Counted from the stretch's first letter, positions 33,839-43,557 are shown. The stretch: DNA of 64,000 nt from Pseudomonadota bacterium (GCA_021804785.1 JAJZGY010000001.1:62001-126000); one strand, 5' to 3'. Notes: generated by a model from the letters alone, not told the origin. Numbers and translations: made by a program.

Positions 33839-34487
33839 GGTAGTGCTCCAACATCGAGAAAAACTCAGAATGTCTCGGCGGTGGGGTCCGAGACAACACG
33901 ATATGATTCAGCGCTATTCCAAGGAGGTAGGAGAAGTAGCCGTAGCATGGAATAGCTTCCACTTTCTTCTGCAATGCATTTTCTGCGCCCTTGTGGAACG
34001 AGAAAACATGGCTCCAGGGGTCGCCATTTGGAATGCTATCAAAGCTGATGCTTTGCAGCGAGACCTTCTTGTAGCCCTTGCAAAAACGCGGCTTACATCC
34101 AATAGCCGTCTTTTTAAAAACATAATCTGGGTAACAGCCCAAGCCACTGAACTGGCGAAATTCCGCAACGACGCTATTCACATGCCCGTCGAAACTCCTG
34201 AAGTGTCCAGAGACGTCGTTCCGTGGCACATAGCTCGCCCAGCTTCCATGGAGCGCGTCACAAAACACGGCTACAAGAAACTGTTTCGAACTCTAGTAGG
34301 CGACCTCAACCAATTGTACGTTTACTCTGTGTATCTGAATGAAGTGCTTGCTGGTCGCGGCAATGAGCTAGCATCGCTACGAAGACCTCTACTGCGATGT
34401 TCTCAGCTATTTCAGGAGAAATCCCGTAAAAGCGGTCCTCGTCGGCAGAAACCAAGGCGCCGGCGCCAGCCGAACGCATCTCCTTAG
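33837..34487 (+). CDS. IS passenger protein with HEPN-like motif
   Basis: 216 residues, all predicted helical, with a very basic C-terminal tail (PRRQKPRRRRQP). No close family is recognised. The segment AKFRNDAIHMP (residues 108-117) has R110 and H115 spaced as R-x4-H with a polar Asn after the Arg, the pattern of HEPN ribonucleases, which serve as toxins and phage-defence effectors. HEPN is an inference from one motif and helical content. The start may be 33837 (ATG, overlapping the opposite-strand ORF) or ATG 33870 (MSRRWGP). The gene ends 16 bases inside the right inverted repeat. It appears lower in GC than the transposase by eye, hinting at a separate origin. Confidence 0.7.
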   Translation: MVVLQHREKLRMSRRWGPRQHDMIQRYSKEVGEVAVAWNSFHFLLQCIFCALVERENMAPGVAIWNAIKADALQRDLLVALAKTRLTSNSRLFKNIIWVTAQATELAKFRNDAIHMPVETPEVSRDVVPWHIARPASMERVTKHGYKKLFRTLVGDLNQLYVYSVYLNEVLAGRGNELASLRRPLLRCSQLFQEKSRKSGPRRQKPRRRRQPNASP

Positions 34488-34503
34488 TTATTTTGACCGA
34501 ATC

Positions 34504-34527
34504 TGCATTTCTCATGTACATAATCGC
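34504..34527 (-). repeat. IS1595 right inverted repeat
   Basis: Reads CGATTATGTACATGAGAAATG from the outside in; matches the left repeat at 19 of 24 positions. The two bases CA (34528-34529) separate it from the target duplication. Confidence 0.8.
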
Positions 34528-34529
34528 CA

Positions 34530-34537
34530 CTAATATA
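34530..34537 (+). repeat. Target site duplication, right copy
   Basis: CTAATATA, identical to the left copy at 32595-32602. Host sequence TGGGTGCGG resumes after it. Confidence 0.85.
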
Positions 34538-34615
34538 TGGGTGCGGAAGGTTGCCAGTCACTGCGCACCTCCCGTAGCTTCGTCGCTCGTAGCTCATCAC
34601 TCGGACTTAACCCGT

Positions 34616-36175
34616 ATGAAATCCGCCTTTGCCGCCGCATTTGTCTTGCTGCTCACACTGTCAACGCGTGCGATGGCCGCAGACGCAACCGGGCCATTCA
34701 AACCGACGTCCGTAAAAAGTACAGGGTCTGTAGTTATCGGTGGGCACAGGATCGATTATCAGGCGGTAGCGGGCACGCTGGTGGTCCATGCCAAGAGATG
34801 GAGCCATACCCCGGCTACAAAGACTGACGATAAGGCCGGGACCTCCGACGCCGAGGCCTCAATGTTCTACGTCGCCTATTTTCGGAGAGACACAAATTTA
34901 GTTCACCGGCCTATCACATTCATCTTCAACGGCGGCCCTGGCTCATCGAGTGTATGGCTGCACATGGGTGCGTTTGGTCCTGTGCGCGTAGTCACTGCCG
35001 ACCACACGCACACTCCCGCCGCACCGTACACGGTTGTCAACAATGGCCAGAGCCTGCTTGATGCCTCAGATCTTGTGTTTATAGACGCACCAGGTACGGG
35101 GTATTCCCGCATAACCGGTAAGGATGCGGACAAGCAGTTTTACGGCGTCGATCAGGACATACGCGCCTTTGCGGAGTTCATTCGTGAATTTCTGAGCAGA
35201 TATAACCGTTGGAATTCGCCTAAGTTCCTGATCGGCGAGAGTTACGGAACAATGCGCGCCGCGGGCCTACCGTTGGCACTGGAACGCGAAGACATTGACC
35301 TCAACGGCGTTGGCCTTCTGTCGTGCATTCTTGATTGGGACCTGATGCCGGATAATCCGGAACTTAATCCGTCAGTTGATCTTCCTTATGAAGTAGCCCT
35401 CCCCAGCTATGCTGCAACGGCATGGTATCACCACAAATTATCTCTAAAATACAAATCCCTGAATCAGCTCATGAAGAGCGTCGAGCATTTCGCCATGAAT
35501 GACTATGCATTGGCGCTACAAGAGGGTAACAGTCTATCATCGCAGCATCGACTTGCTATTGCCCAACGCCTGTCAGCCTATACTGGATTGTCAGTCTCCT
35601 ATCTGCTGCGTGCAAATCTGCGCATACCGTATGGAGCATTCCAAAAGGCGCTGCTTGAGAATCAGGACCTTACTACAGGAACTCTCGATACGCGTTTCAC
35701 TGGACCAACGATGGATCCGCTATCCAAACTTGCGGAATATGACCCGCAAAGTGCCGCTATAGGCTCGGCGTATGTCTCATCCTTCAATCGATATGCGAGA
35801 ACGACGCTGCATTACAGAACATCAGAAACCTATAGGCCAGAAATCCCGATTTACAGCAGCTGGGATTACAAACATAAGCCACCAGGTGCCAGCCATCCTC
35901 TGATTATGCTCCCAAACGTGTTACCGGATCTGGCCGCCGCCATGAAGCGCAACCCAGATCTTAAAATTTTTGTTAACGGCGGATATTTTGATATATCAAC
36001 GCCCTTCTACGAAGGTTGGTTTGAAACACATCATCTGCAAATTCCGCCGTCTTTGCAGAAAAACATCACATACCGGTATTATCGAACCGGACACATGATC
36101 TATGTTCATGTGCCAGCTCTCAAGGAGCTTCATCGCAGTATGGCTGCGTTCATCAAAAGCGCGTCCAAACACTGA
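34616..36175 (+). CDS. Secreted S10-family serine carboxypeptidase
   Basis: 519 residues with an N-terminal signal peptide (FAAAFVLLLTLSTRAMAAD). The catalytic triad is visible: Ser in FLIGESYGTMRAAG, Asp in FVNGGYFDISTPF and His in YRTGHMIYVH. The oxyanion/substrate motif FIFNGGPGSSSVWLHMGAFGPV is canonical. It removes C-terminal residues from peptides in the periplasm, or outside if exported further. The track start at 34493 lies inside the IS inverted repeat and would be an artefact; the ATG at 34616 gives the signal peptide. The IS sits just upstream and may have cut the native promoter, so expression may be changed. Confidence 0.92.
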   Translation: MKSAFAAAFVLLLTLSTRAMAADATGPFKPTSVKSTGSVVIGGHRIDYQAVAGTLVVHAKRWSHTPATKTDDKAGTSDAEASMFYVAYFRRDTNLVHRPITFIFNGGPGSSSVWLHMGAFGPVRVVTADHTHTPAAPYTVVNNGQSLLDASDLVFIDAPGTGYSRITGKDADKQFYGVDQDIRAFAEFIREFLSRYNRWNSPKFLIGESYGTMRAAGLPLALEREDIDLNGVGLLSCILDWDLMPDNPELNPSVDLPYEVALPSYAATAWYHHKLSLKYKSLNQLMKSVEHFAMNDYALALQEGNSLSSQHRLAIAQRLSAYTGLSVSYLLRANLRIPYGAFQKALLENQDLTTGTLDTRFTGPTMDPLSKLAEYDPQSAAIGSAYVSSFNRYARTTLHYRTSETYRPEIPIYSSWDYKHKPPGASHPLIMLPNVLPDLAAAMKRNPDLKIFVNGGYFDISTPFYEGWFETHHLQIPPSLQKNITYRYYRTGHMIYVHVPALKELHRSMAAFIKSASKH

Positions 36176-36306
36176 CTTCAGTTCCTGGGTAAGTGGCATA
36201 GCCTTAGAGATATGTTGCGATCGACGGTTGTTTCGGTTCATATGCGTCCGCATTGGCTCTGCGGGGCATTGGGTAGATCGCCTCGTTATCAGCCGCGTCG
36301 GCTTAC

Positions 36307-36960
36307 TCACGATGTTAGATTAACCGCCGCGTTGACTGCCATTGCTATGATCGCCGTATTGAAAAAAAACGATACCATAGAATGAGCGAGCGCAGCTCTG
36401 CGCAGCCGTGTAGATGCGATTTGTACGTCGGATACCTGGAAGGTCATGCCGATCACGAAAGAGAAGTAGACAAAATCCCACGTGCCCGGCGTCTCTGTAC
36501 CAGGAAATATGAGCCCCTGCGACTCATCAGATGAATTGCCGTTGTGCACGGGTCCGTAAAAGAGATTGGCATAGTGGTATGCCGCAACCGTGTGTAACGT
36601 TGCCCAGCCCAACGGTATGGCTGCAATTGCCAGCACGGATGGCACGGCTCCAAGCGCTGTCTTAAGGCTCAATACAGAAAATACGGCCGCACAGCTAAAG
36701 CTGATAGCCAGGAGCACCACCAAGAAAATGAGCGCCATGCCTTCGTCTTCATCCCAGGCCCTCGCCCTGAGTTCCTCTGACGTCATCGCTATCGTGGTTA
36801 CAGTGGTTGCCACGAGATAGCTGGCGAAGAAAGCGTCTCCCGCGGCTAGTGCGCGGACGTCTCCCGAAACAGGGGCAACAGCAAAGCAGGCCGCTCCAAG
36901 CAGAGCAGCAAAATAAAAGCGTAAATGATGGCGCAGATGCGCGCGGGATTTCCCGAGCAC
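36307..36960 (-). CDS. DUF1345 integral membrane protein
   Basis: 217 residues with about six hydrophobic helices and the DUF1345 layout: helix pairs around residues 15-60, then GMALIFLVVLLAISFSCAAVF, the cytosolic/periplasmic HTVAAYHYANLFYGP, and GTWDFVYFSFVIGMTFQVSDVQI near the C-terminus, the most conserved block. Function is unknown for the family; it may have an envelope or transport role. It is 69 bases beyond the MarR gene in the same direction and could be transcribed with it. Confidence 0.85.
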   Translation of the reverse strand: MLGKSRAHLRHHLRFYFAALLGAACFAVAPVSGDVRALAAGDAFFASYLVATTVTTIAMTSEELRARAWDEDEGMALIFLVVLLAISFSCAAVFSVLSLKTALGAVPSVLAIAAIPLGWATLHTVAAYHYANLFYGPVHNGNSSDESQGLIFPGTETPGTWDFVYFSFVIGMTFQVSDVQIASTRLRRAALAHSMVSFFFNTAIIAMAVNAAVNLTS

Positions 36961-37028
36961 CCACCTCTCCTACCGGCGATTCACCCCTTCATGCCATGAG
37001 TCGGCCAATTCGCGCAGAAGGTATGTGC

Positions 37029-37538
37029 TCAAAGACGGAAGCGGATCTGATCAATCCAGAAGCGCTCCAAACGGCGTAGACTGGAATTCACCGCTTCAAG
37101 CTCTGGGAGGCCAACATTACCAACTGGCTCCAACGCACCCAAATGTCGCTCAAAAAGTCCCCTGAGCATATCGCGAACGGCTTCGCCTTTCCGTGTTAGG
37201 CGAACCAACACCGAGCGGCGATCCGATTCTGAGCGCTCATGATGTACATAACCTTCCTCAACCAGCTTCTTCAGATTGTAGGACACGTTCGATCCCAGAT
37301 AGTGTCCGCGTGTGCGCAACTCGCCTGCCGTCAATTCCTGGTCCCCGACATTGAACAGCAAGAGTGCCTGGACACTGTTGATGTCACGCTCATCCTTGCG
37401 ATCAAGTTCATCCTTGATCACATCAAGCAGCTGACGATGAAGCCGTTCGATTAAATTTAAGGCCTCGAGGTATTGTCTGCTCATGCTCTGCGTAGAATTG
37501 AACGCTGCCGCCTCTTGCGGTTTAGCCAACGCCGTCAT
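37029..37538 (-). CDS. MarR-family regulator, LdtR-like
   Basis: 169-residue MarR protein from the ATG at 37538, which has AGGGG eight bases ahead; the ORF opens earlier at 37628 with a Cys-rich stretch unlike the family. The N-terminal helix pair (MSRQYLEALNLIERLHRQLLDVIKDELDRK) and a wing-HTH (LTAGELRTRGHYLGSNVSYNLKKLVEEGYV, RSESDRRSVLVRLT) match the alphaproteobacterial LdtR group, which in Liberibacter and Sinorhizobium controls an L,D-transpeptidase gene. That link is family knowledge; no transpeptidase is adjacent here. Confidence 0.85.
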   Translation of the reverse strand: MTALAKPQEAAAFNSTQSMSRQYLEALNLIERLHRQLLDVIKDELDRKDERDINSVQALLLFNVGDQELTAGELRTRGHYLGSNVSYNLKKLVEEGYVHHERSESDRRSVLVRLTRKGEAVRDMLRGLFERHLGALEPVGNVGLPELEAVNSSLRRLERFWIDQIRFRL

Positions 37539-37654
37539 CGCTTTTCCCCTGCGGTTTGCGCAGGGCCCACCTGTTGTGCAGTTGGCGCACGTTGGCACCA
37601 ACCCGTTATCACACAAGGTTACGTCCAAGGTTTTAAGAGGTCGTAAATGGCTTT

Positions 37655-38278
37655 TCAGACAGGGCCAAAGTTAACCAGAAGCATGCGAACTGCGTACGCA
37701 ACATTACTGCGAATGAGCGTGTCATCAGGTTTTGGCCCGATATTAAACAGACGCTTCTGGTGCAGATCGGCTAAGCAAAGATGTATAAACATCCGTGCCA
37801 TAGCAAGCGTGTCGGTCGGACGCAGTAGTTTTTTCTCGATCGCATCTCGGAAAAAGATCGACAGCTTAGTTTGTCCCAAAGCGGGACCCGACTCATAGAA
37901 AGTTTGGCCGATTTTGGGAAAACGGGCGCATTCGCCGATCATCATACGATAGCTCGCCACTGCGTTGTCGGCGAGCACAAGGTTTAAAAATTGTTCACCA
38001 AAGCGCTGGAGCTGTAACTCTAGATCCTCCGCTACGTCCAACTCCTGGTCAAATAGTATAGCAATCTGGTCACAGCGATCGCGGACGACTGCAAGGAATA
38101 GTTCTTCTTTTGAAGGAAAATAATTGTAGAGCGTGGCTTTAGAGCCCCCGCAACGCGCCGCGATGGTAGACATCGAGGTCGCCGCATAGCCTTCCGACAG
38201 AAAGGCATCGTGGGCGATTTTCAATATCGCAGCCCGCCTTTCATCTTTGCCGGGCTTGAGTCCACGATCTGAATCCAT
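37655..38278 (-). CDS. TetR-family repressor of the efflux operon
   Basis: 207 residues. TetR HTH (RRAAILKIAHDAFLSEGYAATSMSTIAARCGGSKATLYNYFPSKEELFLAVV) followed by an AcrR-type ligand domain (CARFPKIGQTFYESGPALG is conserved in AcrR/TetR_C). It is divergent from the NodT-EmrA-EmrB genes, with two inverted operator-like sites in the gap, one overlapping its own ATG, so it most likely represses both itself and the efflux operon. The ATG at 38278 (MDSDRGLKP) is preferred over 38311. Confidence 0.9.
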   Translation of the reverse strand: MDSDRGLKPGKDERRAAILKIAHDAFLSEGYAATSMSTIAARCGGSKATLYNYFPSKEELFLAVVRDRCDQIAILFDQELDVAEDLELQLQRFGEQFLNLVLADNAVASYRMMIGECARFPKIGQTFYESGPALGQTKLSIFFRDAIEKKLLRPTDTLAMARMFIHLCLADLHQKRLFNIGPKPDDTLIRSNVAYAVRMLLVNFGPV

Positions 38279-38295
38279 AACCGTACCGTACAGTT
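38278..38295. promoter_or_regulatory. TetR operator-like site O1
   Basis: TAACCGTACCGTACAGTT covers the tetR start codon; reverse complement AACTGTACGGTACGGTTA is nearly the same as the site at 38334-38350. A TTGACA box (38294-38299) overlaps its edge and faces the efflux genes. Confidence 0.65.
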
Positions 38296-38333
38296 GACAA
38301 AGGTGTTGCACAGACTTAACCGATAGATATATG

Positions 38334-38350
38334 ACTGTACTGTACGGTTA
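38334..38350. promoter_or_regulatory. TetR operator-like site O2
   Basis: ACTGTACTGTACGGTTA lies 22 bases before the start of the outer-membrane gene and is an inverted copy of O1 with one base different across 17. Binding here would block transcription of the efflux operon. Confidence 0.65.
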
Positions 38351-38371
38351 CGTATTGGTCCAGAGGGCTGG

Positions 38372-39826
38372 ATGAAAGAACGCATTCGAACGCTCCGCCT
38401 GGCTGCGTTGGGGGTTATTGGTCTGGTAGCGGCCTGCGCACCCAATTTGGGTCCATTGCCGACCTTGCCGGACGCATCTGGCTTTGCCACGACTCGCAGC
38501 TTCTCGGTCGCCAAGGCTCCTTGGCCCACCAGCAATTGGTGGGTGCAGTTCCATGATCCTGAGTTGACCGCACTTATCACGGAGGGCTTGAAAGGCGCAC
38601 CCGATCTAAAAATTGCCGCGGCGCGGCTGAGGTTGGCAGCAGCTGCAGCCGAAGAGGCAGGTGCCTCGGAACTACCCTCACTGAACGGCACGGCGTCCGT
38701 GATGGAAACCAAACCCAACGTCAACAATGGCTTTCCTCAGTCTATCAAGCCCTACCTGCCACATAGCTGGCATACCGAGATCAGCACCTCGCTGAATTTT
38801 AGTTACGACTTTGATTTTTGGGGAAAAAACCGTGCAGCGTTGGCTGCCGCCACATCCCAAGAAGAAGCTGCAGCTGCCGACGTCGCCGAGGCACGGTTAA
38901 GCCTGTCGACAGCCATAGCCAGCTCCTATGCCCATCTCGTGGCGCTTGAAACGGACCTGCGCACACAGCAGCAGGCGGTTCGCGTACGAGAGCAAAGTGC
39001 CAACCTGGTCCAGCGCCGAGTCGCACACGGCCTGGAGAATGAGGGTCCGCTGGCCCAGGCAAGGGCAGAAGTCGCCATTGCGAAAGGCCAGTTGGCGCAG
39101 ATCACTGACGAGATAGCGCGCGCACGTCACCAAATCGCCGCCTTACTGGGAAAGGGGCCGGACGCTGGCCTTGCGATTTCTCCCCAGGAGACCGTGCAGT
39201 CGTTGGCCTATGGTCTGCCCCCTGCCCTGCCGGCCGACTTGATAGGGCGGCGACCTGATGTCGTTGCTGCACGACTCGACACAGAAGCAGCTGCCCAGCG
39301 CATAAAAGTGGCGAGGGCCGGCTTCTATCCTGATATCAATCTAAGCGCTGAAATCGGCAACGAATCGCTCGATCCTCGAGACTTTTTCGACAAGGGGTCG
39401 ATCATGGGTGCGGTCGGGCCCGCGATCCATCTGCCAATTTTTGAGGGTGGTCAGCTTGAAGGTGCCTATCGCGGAGCTCGGGCTCGCTATGAGGAAGCCG
39501 TCGCAAGCTACGATAAAACCCTGTCCCATGCACTTGAGCAGGTGGCAGACGCACTCACGGATGCCAAGGCGCTTTCCGAGCAAATTTCCGATGCCGGCGT
39601 AGCGCTAAAGGAAAGCTTGCGTGCTTACCAGGTCGCAAAGATTCGTTACCGCGGCGGTCTTTCACGTTACCTGAATGTTTTGACCGCGGAAAATACAGTG
39701 CTCCAGCAGCGACGCGCGCTGGCCGACCTCAAATCCGAAGCCTTTTTACAGAACATCGCGCTGATCCGTGCCCTTGGTGGTGGCTTCAATGTCCATGCCT
39801 CGGTGCATGCTAGTCGCACAGATTGA
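38372..39826 (+). CDS. Outer-membrane efflux lipoprotein (NodT/OprM-type)
   Basis: 484-residue TolC-like channel. N-terminal lipoprotein signal with lipobox VAAC (cleavage before Cys21), then two outer-membrane efflux (OEP) repeats: WWVQFHDPELTALITEGLKGAPDLKIAAARLRLA and later LPADLIGRRPDVVAARLDTEAAAQRIKVARAGFYPDINL. It forms the exit duct for the adjacent EmrA-EmrB pump. It is the first gene of the operon under the TetR repressor and has 18 bases to the next gene. Confidence 0.92.
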   Translation: MKERIRTLRLAALGVIGLVAACAPNLGPLPTLPDASGFATTRSFSVAKAPWPTSNWWVQFHDPELTALITEGLKGAPDLKIAAARLRLAAAAAEEAGASELPSLNGTASVMETKPNVNNGFPQSIKPYLPHSWHTEISTSLNFSYDFDFWGKNRAALAAATSQEEAAAADVAEARLSLSTAIASSYAHLVALETDLRTQQQAVRVREQSANLVQRRVAHGLENEGPLAQARAEVAIAKGQLAQITDEIARARHQIAALLGKGPDAGLAISPQETVQSLAYGLPPALPADLIGRRPDVVAARLDTEAAAQRIKVARAGFYPDINLSAEIGNESLDPRDFFDKGSIMGAVGPAIHLPIFEGGQLEGAYRGARARYEEAVASYDKTLSHALEQVADALTDAKALSEQISDAGVALKESLRAYQVAKIRYRGGLSRYLNVLTAENTVLQQRRALADLKSEAFLQNIALIRALGGGFNVHASVHASRTD

Positions 39827-39844
39827 TAGCCCAGGAGCTTTTCC

Positions 39845-40903
39845 ATGGCCGATGCTCAAGCTGAGCCCAGTACGCGTGCGGAATCCACTCAGCCGCGCCG
39901 CCTAAGAATGCGCCAGCGCCTCCTTATCGGGCTCGGTACGTTTGTCGCGATCGCCGCGATTGCATACGGGTTATATTGGTACCTCGTAGGCTCACATTAC
40001 GTCTCGACAGACGATGCCTATGTCCATGCGTCGCTGGCTCAGATCACGCCGCGCATTAGCGGAACGGTGATCCTCGTACCAGTTTACAACACCGAACACG
40101 TTAAGGCTGGTCAAATTCTTGTCAAACTAGACCCTGCAGATGCGCGCATCGCACTCGATCAGGCTGAAGCCAACTATCAGCTCGCACGCCGTCAGGTTGA
40201 GCAAAGCACAGCGAGCAAGGCTGCCGCTCAGGCTGAAGTGTCAGCCCGTCAGGCCGACCTCATACGTGCGCGCCTGGACTATCGTCGACGCGCAGCCCTG
40301 GCCCGCACTGGCGCCGTATCCGCTGATGAAATAACCGCGGCCCGCCAAGCCTATGCGGCAGCCCGGGCCAATCTCATTGCGGCACAACAAAGGGAAGCCG
40401 CGCTCGCGGCTATCGTCGGAAACACTGATGTGGATCACAATCCCACAGTACTGGCGGCCAAGGCCGCTCTTGATACGGCTAGGCTGGATCTCGAACGCAC
40501 TGTCATCCGTGCACCAATATCGGGTGTCATCGCTCAAAAGCAAATCCACGTTGGTCAACACGTTGACGCTGGCGCTAGGCTCATGAGTGTGGTCCCCATC
40601 TCGAAGGTGTATGTTGATGCAAATTTTAAAGAAAGTGAGCTGAATGACGTACACATTGGGCAACCTGCAACGCTTACCTCAGACCTCTATGGTTCGGGAG
40701 TAGTGTTTCATGGTCGCGTCGCTGGACTTGCCGGAGGAACAGGAGCTGCATTCGCCATTATCCCTGCCCAGAATGCCACTGGAAACTGGATCAAGGTAGT
40801 TCAGCGTCTTCCGGTCCGTATCGCGATCAATCCGAGAGACCTGGCCAGGAATCCCTTGCGCGTGGGCTTGTCGATGAGCGTGACTATTAAGATATCTCCC
40901 TAG
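39845..40903 (+). CDS. emrA: HlyD/EmrA-family membrane fusion protein
   Basis: 352 residues. One N-terminal membrane helix (LLIGLGTFVAIAAIAYGLYWYLV), then the barrel-sandwich (lipoyl-like) halves flanking a helical hairpin: YVSTDDAYVHASLAQITPRISGTV, the coiled-coil (residues about 100-195), and TVIRAPISGVIAQKQIHVGQHVDAGARLM. It bridges the MFS pump to the NodT channel. A second emrA homologue lies at 48566-49708. Confidence 0.93.
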   Translation: MADAQAEPSTRAESTQPRRLRMRQRLLIGLGTFVAIAAIAYGLYWYLVGSHYVSTDDAYVHASLAQITPRISGTVILVPVYNTEHVKAGQILVKLDPADARIALDQAEANYQLARRQVEQSTASKAAAQAEVSARQADLIRARLDYRRRAALARTGAVSADEITAARQAYAAARANLIAAQQREAALAAIVGNTDVDHNPTVLAAKAALDTARLDLERTVIRAPISGVIAQKQIHVGQHVDAGARLMSVVPISKVYVDANFKESELNDVHIGQPATLTSDLYGSGVVFHGRVAGLAGGTGAAFAIIPAQNATGNWIKVVQRLPVRIAINPRDLARNPLRVGLSMSVTIKISP

Positions 40904-40911
40904 GCCGCGTA

Positions 40912-42459
40912 ATGAACGAACCCCTTCAGAGAAGCACACCTGAGGACTCTGTCTACGTCACGGGCTTCATACTCTGGCCGACAATAATCGTGCTCGCGTT
41001 GTCGAATTTCATGGCTGTTCTGGACATGACGATCGTCAATGTTGCGGTACCCCATATTGCCGGAAGCCTGGCGGTATCCCCCAATGAAGGCACCTGGGTA
41101 ATCACCTCCTACGCCGTTGCCGAAGCGATCACCGTTCCCCTTACTGGCTGGCTTGCTGCCCGCTTTGGCGCTTTACGCATGTTTCTGCTCTCAGCCTTTG
41201 GCTTTGGCGCTATGTCTATGATGTGCGGCCTGGCACCATCGCTTACCTCGCTCGTCATATTTCGCATCCTGCAGGGACTTGCCGGTGGGCCATTAATGCC
41301 AATGTCCCAGACGCTGATTATGAGGATTGCACCACCCGACAAGCAGACCATGGGATTGGGAATTTGGACCATGACCACGATCATCGCACCCATTGCCGGC
41401 CCGCTGATTGGAGGTACGATTTCTGACTCAATTGGTTGGCCCTGGGCGTTCTTCATCAATGTGCCGGTCGCGATTTTCATTGTTGCGGGAGCGTCGTTCT
41501 TGCTCGCTGGCAGGGAAACCCCCATCGTTCGACGCCCTATTGATTACGTAGGTCTGATTCTCCTTGTCATCTGGGTGGGATCACTCCAGATGGTCCTCGA
41601 CAATGGACAGAACAAGGATTGGTTTGGTTCAGCTGAGATTGTAGCGTTGACCATTATCGCAGTAATCGGCTTTGCTGCATTTCTGATTTGGGAGCTCACC
41701 GACGCCCATCCGATCGTTGATCTGCGGGTATTTCGGCATCGTGGATTCGCTGCTGCATCCGTGGCAATGACGCTAAATTTTGGCGCGTTCTTTGCGACAG
41801 TTGTTCTCATTCCCCTTTGGCTGCAGGCAAATCTCAACTACACAGCAAGTTGGGCCGGTTACGTAACTTCCTTCAACGGCGTACTTGGAGTATTTATGGC
41901 GCCTGTGGTTGCGATTCTGATGAACTATTTTGACCCACGAAAACTTATCACCTTCGGCTTATCCATAGTTTCAGCAACAGTGCTCGTCCGCGTGTATTTC
42001 AATACCGACATGGCGCTTTGGCAATTGATCTTGCCTCAGCTCATACAGGGTATCGGAATGCCGTTTTTCTTTGTGCCATTGATTGGCATGGCCATGAGTT
42101 TCGTCCGACCTGAGGAGACCGCGTCAGCCGCTGGCCTGATAAATTTTCAACGCTCCATGGCAGCCGCTTTCGGCACCGCTCTTGTGACGACTGCGTGGTC
42201 AAACGCCACCATTACCAGCCACTCGGATCTTATCGGTATTCTGCATGACCCAACCGGAACTCTTAGCCAATTGCAGCACCTTGGCATGTCACCATCCCAG
42301 GCACTCGATGCCCTCAATGGCATGGTACAGAACCAGTCAATTATGCTCGCGGCCATCCACGTCTTTTTCCTGGCGGGTATATGTGTACTAGTCGCAGCGG
42401 TATCTGTATGGCTCGCTCCCAAGCCTCCTGGTCCGGTTAGGATGGGTCCCGGCCACTAA
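40912..42459 (+). CDS. emrB: DHA2-family MFS multidrug efflux pump (EmrB-like)
   Basis: 515 residues, 14 predicted membrane helices, in the DHA2/QacA-EmrB subfamily of proton antiporters. Motifs: motif D1 LDMTIVNVAVPHIAGSLAVSP, motif A-like GWLAARFGALRMF, motif C GPLIGGTISDSIGWPWAFFINVPVAI. It follows emrA by eight bases. Exports a hydrophobic toxic compound; the substrate is unknown. Confidence 0.93.
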   Translation: MNEPLQRSTPEDSVYVTGFILWPTIIVLALSNFMAVLDMTIVNVAVPHIAGSLAVSPNEGTWVITSYAVAEAITVPLTGWLAARFGALRMFLLSAFGFGAMSMMCGLAPSLTSLVIFRILQGLAGGPLMPMSQTLIMRIAPPDKQTMGLGIWTMTTIIAPIAGPLIGGTISDSIGWPWAFFINVPVAIFIVAGASFLLAGRETPIVRRPIDYVGLILLVIWVGSLQMVLDNGQNKDWFGSAEIVALTIIAVIGFAAFLIWELTDAHPIVDLRVFRHRGFAAASVAMTLNFGAFFATVVLIPLWLQANLNYTASWAGYVTSFNGVLGVFMAPVVAILMNYFDPRKLITFGLSIVSATVLVRVYFNTDMALWQLILPQLIQGIGMPFFFVPLIGMAMSFVRPEETASAAGLINFQRSMAAAFGTALVTTAWSNATITSHSDLIGILHDPTGTLSQLQHLGMSPSQALDALNGMVQNQSIMLAAIHVFFLAGICVLVAAVSVWLAPKPPGPVRMGPGH

Positions 42460-42558
42460 AGACGGGATGCGTCTCAGTTGAGCTGCCCTTGGCAGGTTGG
42501 AGGCTTGCCATCTCAGTGTTCAAATGGCTAGATCTGGTTTGGCCATTAACCTATGTAA

Positions 42559-43557
<999 letters not shown>

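Larger units (their letters stand above)
32603..34529 (+). mobile_element. IS1595-family element with passenger genes
   Basis: About 1.93 kb, bounded by imperfect 24-base inverted repeats (19 of 24 match; left 32603-32626 starts GCGATTGTATAC, right 34504-34527 ends GTACATAATCGC) and an 8-bp direct repeat CTAATATA at 32595-32602 and 34530-34537, the target duplication size typical of IS1595. It holds the transposase, a small minus-strand ORF and a HEPN-like passenger. The right repeat has two extra bases (CA) before the duplication, so the exact boundary may be off by two bases. The clear duplication suggests a recent insertion, and the transposase is intact. Confidence 0.9.

Noticed and set aside
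34493-34615. N-terminal extension of the S10 peptidase reading into the IS
   Set aside because: The first residues come from the IS inverted repeat; the signal peptide begins at the ATG at 34616.
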